Program-made: the position numbers and the translations under genes
DNA from: Myxococcota bacterium
GTDB lineage: Bacteria; Myxococcota; Polyangia; GCA-2747355; JAKLHH01
Assembly: GCA_022710245.1 (NCBI GenBank)
Contig: JAKLHH010000041.1
Location: 1-16,351, forward strand
DNA: 16,351 bases
Direction: 5' to 3'
Shown: piece after piece, positions 12,416 through 16,351 of the stretch
Layout of the letters: each line of letters starts with the position of its first letter
Position numbering within the stretch: position 1 is the stretch's first letter
The notes under the pieces: model-generated
The model's database searches: none
Seen by the model: only the letters and a program-made list of their open reading frames with translations
What the model was told of the DNA's origin: nothing

Positions 12416-14866
12416 ATGGCCATCGCCTGGCGGCGCGCCCTCTACCTCATCCCGGCCACGGTCTCGGCGGGGACCGTGGTGCTCGCGGTGCTCTGCATGG
12501 TCCGCGGGACGCAGGAGGTCGGCCGGCCCTTCGCGGGCTTCTTCTACCACGCGAACGCGACGGTGGCGTCGATGCAGCGCGGCGGCTGGGAGGGACCGGC
12601 CGCCGGCCTGCGCCCCTCGGATGTCATCACCGCGATCGACGGCGCCCCCATGCGCGACGGCGCGGCGATCGACCGCTGGCTGGCTCACCGCACCGTGGGG
12701 GAGCGGGCGACCTTCCAGGTGCGGCGTCCGAAGAACGGCGTCGTCTTCGAGGTCGAGCTGCAGCTCAGGCGCCTGACCACGGCTGATGTGCTGGCGACGT
12801 TCGTCCTCCCGTACACGATCGGCGTCGCCTACCTCCTCTTCGGCGCCATCATCTTCTTCTTCAAGCGCAGCTACGAGGCCGCCCTCGCCATGTCGATCTG
12901 CGTGGTCGCGGCGGTCTTCTACCTGACGACCTTCGACGCGCACACGGGGCACCACTTCGCCCGGCTCTGGGTCTCCTATCCGCTCCTCGGGGCCGTCTCG
13001 GTGCACCTCTTCTCGGTCTTCCCGGCCGTGCGTCGTCGGGTGCACCGGTTCGCGGTCCTGGTCATCCCGTACGGGCTCGCCGCTGGCTGGCTGACCTACA
13101 CCCAGATGGTGATCAAGCAGTCGCGCTTCGCCGCGCTCTCCTTCTCGTCGAGCTACCTCGCGCTCTGCTTCATCGGCAACATGCTGCTCCTGACCGCCAC
13201 CGCGCGAAGGGAGCCCTCGGCCGACGTCCAGAACAAGGCCAAGACGATCCGCGCCGGCCTCCTCGCCGCCGCCGCCGCCGGGGTCGTCTGGAACCTGGTC
13301 GCGCGCATCTACCCCGAGCTGATCACCGCCGAGCGGGTGATGATGCTCTCCGCGCTCTTCCCGGTGGTGCTCTTCTACACGGTCATCAAGAAGAACCTCT
13401 TCGATGTCGACATCGTGCTCCGCACGACGACCGGCTACGTGATCGCCACGGCGATGGTGATCGCGCTCTACTTCGCCGGCGTCTATGTCATCGGGCTCGC
13501 GATGAGCGGCTGGACCCTGCGCTACGTCAGCTACCTGCAGAACGTCGAGGCGGTGGTGGTCTCGACCATGGTCGTCGCGATGATCTTCCACCCGCTGCGC
13601 GTGCGCGTGCAGCGGCTGGTGGACCGCTTCTTCTTCCGCGCCAAGGGCGAGCCGCAGGAGGCGCTCGACCGCCTGGGCAAGGACCTCGCCTCGATGACCC
13701 TCGACCTCCCGGGCCTCGCCGGTCGGCTCACGGCCGAGGTGCTGAGCCTGATGCGCTGCCGCTACGTGGTGCTCCTCGGGCGCTCGGCGTCTTCAGCGGG
13801 GCTGCGGGTGCTGGCTGTGGCCGGGACGACGCCCGCCGGGCTGGACGCCTCGAAGGCGGCGCCGGGGCGTGCGATCACCGAGCACCTCGCCACGCGCATG
13901 GAGCCGTTCGTCCCGGGGCGCACCCTCTCTCACGCCGGAGCGTCCCGCAGGGACGCGAGGACGGGCCGCCCGCCCGCAGGTGAGGCCGCGCTGGAGACGC
14001 TGCGCGCCTGGGAGGTGCGCCTGGTCGTGCCGCTTCGCAGCGGCACCACCCTCTCGGGCGCGCTGCTCCTCGGCCCGCGGCACTTCGGCGATCTGTTCAC
14101 CAGCTTCGAGATGAACGCGCTCGGCGCGCTCGCGCTCCCCGGCGCGCTGGCGCTGGAGAACGCGCTCCTGCTCCGCGAGCACGCGGCGCGGGAGCGGCTG
14201 GCCGCGCTGGGCAAGCTCGCCGCGGTGATCATCCACGAGATCAAGAACCCGCTCGGCATCATCCGCGTCTCCAGCGGCGCGCTGAAGAAGCGGTTCACGC
14301 CGGCCGACTCCGGGCACGAGCTCGCCTCCTTCATCGAGGAGGAGGTGGTGCGGATGAACCAGACGATCGGGCAGTTCCTCTCCTTCGCCCGCCCCGCTCT
14401 GCCGAAGCTCGGGCGCTTCAACCTGGCGGAGCTGGTGCGGCGCACGGCGGCCGCGGCCGAGCCGGAGCTGCAGCAGGCGGGGATCACGCTGGAGACCCAG
14501 CTCGATCCGGAGGTCCCCGTGGTGGCCGACGCGGACCAGGTGCAGCAGGTCCTGCTGAACCTGATGGTCAACGCGCGCCAGGTCCTGGAGGGGCGCGAGG
14601 GGGCGCGGCTGTCGCTCCGGCTCACCGGCGCCAGCCCCGCCACCACGCACCCCGCGCTGGTCGAGCTGGTGGTGGCCGACAACGGGCCGGGCATCGATCC
14701 ATCGCTCACCGGGCGGGTCTTCGAGCCGTTCTTCACCACGCGCCCCGGCGGCACCGGCCTCGGGCTCGCGATCGCGCGGCAGCTGCTCGAGGAGCAGGGC
14801 GGGCGGATCAGCTTCCGGACCGGGAGCGGAGGGACGGAGTTCACCGTGCTCTTGCCGTCGGCGTGA
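12416..14866 (+). CDS. Multi-TM sensor histidine kinase with periplasmic PDZ-like domain
   Basis: This inner-membrane kinase has 816 residues from the ATG at 12416, chosen because the first membrane segment follows directly. An upstream TTG at 12356 is open but lies within TTGACA. The layout is TM1 (8-30), a PDZ-like periplasmic domain (GLRPSDVITAIDGAPM, within 50-118), about nine more membrane segments (127-392), the family linker NLFDVDIVLRTTTGYV (327-342) and RVQRLVDRFFFRAKG (397-411), a GAF-like region (about 415-585), HisKA with phospho-acceptor His607 (IIHEIKNPL), and a HATPase domain. In the HATPase, Asn719 (LLNLMVNARQ), DNGPGID (755-761) and FEPFFTTRPGGTGLGLAI (769-786) are intact. 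The GAF-like region holds an Arg/Gly/Pro-rich insertion (about 500-522). No response regulator is adjacent, so it is an orphan kinase. The ligand is unknown; the PDZ-like domain suggests sensing of a periplasmic peptide or protein C terminus. Confidence 0.92.
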   Translation: MAIAWRRALYLIPATVSAGTVVLAVLCMVRGTQEVGRPFAGFFYHANATVASMQRGGWEGPAAGLRPSDVITAIDGAPMRDGAAIDRWLAHRTVGERATFQVRRPKNGVVFEVELQLRRLTTADVLATFVLPYTIGVAYLLFGAIIFFFKRSYEAALAMSICVVAAVFYLTTFDAHTGHHFARLWVSYPLLGAVSVHLFSVFPAVRRRVHRFAVLVIPYGLAAGWLTYTQMVIKQSRFAALSFSSSYLALCFIGNMLLLTATARREPSADVQNKAKTIRAGLLAAAAAGVVWNLVARIYPELITAERVMMLSALFPVVLFYTVIKKNLFDVDIVLRTTTGYVIATAMVIALYFAGVYVIGLAMSGWTLRYVSYLQNVEAVVVSTMVVAMIFHPLRVRVQRLVDRFFFRAKGEPQEALDRLGKDLASMTLDLPGLAGRLTAEVLSLMRCRYVVLLGRSASSAGLRVLAVAGTTPAGLDASKAAPGRAITEHLATRMEPFVPGRTLSHAGASRRDARTGRPPAGEAALETLRAWEVRLVVPLRSGTTLSGALLLGPRHFGDLFTSFEMNALGALALPGALALENALLLREHAARERLAALGKLAAVIIHEIKNPLGIIRVSSGALKKRFTPADSGHELASFIEEEVVRMNQTIGQFLSFARPALPKLGRFNLAELVRRTAAAAEPELQQAGITLETQLDPEVPVVADADQVQQVLLNLMVNARQVLEGREGARLSLRLTGASPATTHPALVELVVADNGPGIDPSLTGRVFEPFFTTRPGGTGLGLAIARQLLEEQGGRISFRTGSGGTEFTVLLPSA

Positions 14867-14871
14867 CTCAC

Positions 14872-14888
14872 GCGCGGCTCACCCGCGC
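14872..14888 (+). terminator. Terminator-like hairpin after the kinase gene
   Basis: GCGCGG (14872-14877) and CCGCGC (14883-14888) pair perfectly around a 5-base loop, five bases after the kinase stop. A smaller CTGC/GCAG hairpin follows at 14889-14900. There is no T-tract, so intrinsic termination is uncertain. Confidence 0.35.
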
Positions 14889-14922
14889 CTGCTCACGCAG
14901 CGCCGGCGGTCTGTCCAGCGCT

Positions 14923-14967
14923 GGGCCACCTGCAAGAGCGCGGGGCCACCTGCAAGAGCGCGGGGCC
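14923..14967. repeat. 20-bp tandem direct repeat, 2.25 copies
   Basis: GGGCCACCTGCAAGAGCGCG occurs at 14923-14942 and again, identical, at 14943-14962, followed by GGGCC at 14963-14967. It is in the intergenic region between the kinase and AsmA-like genes. Confidence 0.8.
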
Positions 14968-15030
14968 GAGTGCGCCAGGTCACCTTCTGGACCCCCTCCA
15001 GCTGGCATGCTGTACTAGAAGCGCAGCAGA

Positions 15031-15064
15031 GTGTTCGGTGTGCGGTGTGTGGTGTGCAGTGTGC
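15031..15064. repeat. GTG/TGTGC-rich low-complexity tract
   Basis: An imperfect run of GTGTGCGGTGTGTGGTGTGC type extends over about 34 bases and ends about 20 bases before the start of the AsmA-like gene. It may be slippage-prone; no function is evident. Confidence 0.6.
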
Positions 15065-15084
15065 AGCGCGGACCACGGACGGCG

Positions 15085-16351
15085 ATGGAGCAAGCGGAGA
15101 AGCCAGAGAAGCCAGCCGAGCAGGCGCAGGCGCGGCCGAAGCAGCGCCGGTCCACCCTCAGGTGGCCGGTGCGCCTCCTCTATGCCCTCTGCGCGCTGGC
15201 GGTGGTCTTCGTCCTCGCCGTCGTCTGGCTCTACCGCTATCGCAACGACGAGTACCTCGCCCGCTTCATCATGCGCTCCAACTCGGGGATGCGCGGCCGC
15301 CTCGAGATCCACCGCGTGCACTGGGGTCTGCGCGCGCTCGTCGATGTGGCGATGGGCACGCCGACCCCGGTCACCATCGAACACTTCGCCGTCTATGACC
15401 CGAGCGGGCAGGAGGTGATCTTCGTCCCCCACGTGGAAGGGAAGATCGAGCTCCTCCCCCTGGTCACCGGCGGCCACCTGATCGTCCACGACATGAAGGC
15501 CAACGAGGGGCGCTGCCTCGTGGCCGAGCGCCGCGCCGCCGGCGGCAAGACCGAGGTGGGGCTGGTCGCCGCCTTCGCGCCTGTGCGCCCCTCTGGCAAG
15601 CGCGGGGCGCGGGTCGAGCTGCTCGACTTCGACCTGCGCGAGGTGGCGCTGCAGCTCCGCTTCCGCGACTGGTCGCTCTCGCTGCCCCACCTGGCGAGCC
15701 GCGGCTCGTTCCGCCTGACGGGCGGCCCCACGGACAAGGAGGGCGTGCTCTATCACCTGCAGCCGAGGGCGCCGGGTGGCACGCTGAACATCCTCGGCCT
15801 CGAGCTCCCGCTGCGCGAGGTGCATGGCGAGCGCTTCGAGGTCTCTGCCCAGGAGCCGATGGACCTCAAGCTGGCCTTCACCCTGCAGCTGGGAGGCGCG
15901 GCAGTGCAGCTGCAGGGCAAGCTGCTCGGCATCTACCGGCCCGGCGCCGGCATCGACCTGCAGGTCGCGGCGCGGGACGCACAGCGTGTGCTCGCGCGGG
16001 TCTTCGGCCCCGGCGCGGCGGGGCCGGGTCGGGTGCTGGCGACCCTGAAGGGCAAGCTCTCGCGCCCGCTGATCGAGGGGCGCCTCGCCGACGTGCAGCT
16101 CGGGCTGGGGGTCGTCCGCGCCACCGCGATCAGCGGCGACGTCACCATCGACACCGTGAAGAGCCGTATCGGCGGCAAGGCGGTGCGCGGCGAGCTCCTC
16201 GGCGGGCGCTTCTCGGGTGGGGGCGGCCTCAACCTGCGGAACGGCAACTGGACCGCGAAGGCCGAGCTCGTCGGGGTCAGGCCCGAGGGGCTCCACCCGG
16301 CGCTCGCCGGGCTGCTCGAGGGCAAGGTGCGGCTGCGCGGCGCGCTGCGGC
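15085..16351 (+). CDS. AsmA/TamB-like inner-membrane-anchored protein, N-terminal part (runs off window end)
   Basis: The first 422 residues of a longer protein are visible, with no stop before the window ends. The ATG at 15085 begins a charged cytoplasmic tail (MEQAEKPEKPAEQAQARPKQ). One membrane segment follows (about 31-51, LLYALCALAVVFVLAVVWLY), then a long periplasmic beta-rich region. Repeating blocks typical of AsmA-like proteins are seen: LNILGLELPLREVHGERFEV, VQLQGKLLGI, LKGKLSRPLIEGRLADVQLG and VRGELLGGRFSGGGGLNLRN. Proteins of this class form long hydrophobic grooves and are linked to phospholipid transport or outer-membrane assembly. The exact subfamily (AsmA, TamB, YhdP or a myxobacterial paralogue) cannot be decided without the C terminus. 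The ribosome binding site is weak (GGACGG). The gene is 218 bases after the kinase and may be independently transcribed. Confidence 0.75.
   Translation, partial: MEQAEKPEKPAEQAQARPKQRRSTLRWPVRLLYALCALAVVFVLAVVWLYRYRNDEYLARFIMRSNSGMRGRLEIHRVHWGLRALVDVAMGTPTPVTIEHFAVYDPSGQEVIFVPHVEGKIELLPLVTGGHLIVHDMKANEGRCLVAERRAAGGKTEVGLVAAFAPVRPSGKRGARVELLDFDLREVALQLRFRDWSLSLPHLASRGSFRLTGGPTDKEGVLYHLQPRAPGGTLNILGLELPLREVHGERFEVSAQEPMDLKLAFTLQLGGAAVQLQGKLLGIYRPGAGIDLQVAARDAQRVLARVFGPGAAGPGRVLATLKGKLSRPLIEGRLADVQLGLGVVRATAISGDVTIDTVKSRIGGKAVRGELLGGRFSGGGGLNLRNGNWTAKAELVGVRPEGLHPALAGLLEGKVRLRGALR

Noticed and set aside
12395..13591. 398-residue minus-strand open frame opposite the sensor kinase
   Set aside because: It is antisense to clear membrane segments and PDZ-like motifs; its His/Asp/Glu/Arg-rich composition is a shadow of the kinase codons.
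14923..14967. Possible start of a CRISPR array
   Set aside because: The 20-bp units are directly abutting with no spacers, there are only about two copies, and no cas gene is nearby.

Overview
The window is about 70% G+C and densely coded. Several proteins combine features seen often in Myxococcota and related deltaproteobacterial lineages: a secreted protein with a thrombospondin-3-like calcium segment, a MopE-type Asp/Cys segment and Cys-rich repeats, a DUF3160 protein, a periplasmic CapA-like protein, and a many-TM PDZ histidine kinase. I read it as chromosomal DNA of a myxobacterium-like bacterium. This is inferred from protein content only; no rRNA or other taxonomic marker is present.

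Region 1 (1-3824, minus strand) holds three genes in a row. Transcribed from right to left they are a secreted multi-domain beta-propeller protein, a DrrA-type ABC ATPase, and an ABC-2 permease that runs off the window start. The 118 bases between ATPase and permease carry nested inverted repeats, one of which overlaps the ATPase stop codon.

Region 2 (3877-5815) is a complete-looking IS1380-family insertion sequence. It has matching 14-bp terminal inverted repeats, a probable 4-bp target duplication (CACG), an uninterrupted DDE transposase gene, and a leader hairpin that buries the transposase ribosome binding site and part of its start codon. It sits in the divergent intergenic region between the propeller gene and the next plus-strand gene.

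Region 3 (5941-9365) contains a secreted M23 zinc endopeptidase with an N-terminal lytic-transglycosylase-like domain that appears to lack the catalytic Glu. A small unrecognised minus-strand gene converges on it, followed by a CapA-like metallophosphatase-fold protein.

Region 4 (8031-14866) is a divergent locus. On the minus strand, a 962-residue DUF3160 protein and the CapA-like protein are three bases apart and look translationally coupled. On the plus strand is a histidine kinase with a PDZ-like periplasmic domain, about ten membrane segments, a degenerate GAF-like region and an intact HisKA/HATPase core. No response regulator is encoded next to it. The shared 158-base intergenic region has a plausible promoter for the DUF3160 operon and a perfect 10-bp palindrome near the kinase start.

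Region 5 (14867-16351) is an intergenic stretch with a terminator-like hairpin, a 20-bp tandem repeat and a GTG-rich tract. It is followed by the N-terminal 422 residues of an AsmA/TamB-like inner-membrane-anchored protein that continues beyond the window.

Most of the proteins act in the envelope: export, peptidoglycan cleavage, surface proteins, membrane sensing and lipid or outer-membrane assembly. No tRNA, rRNA, CRISPR array, phage gene or recognisable defence gene was seen.
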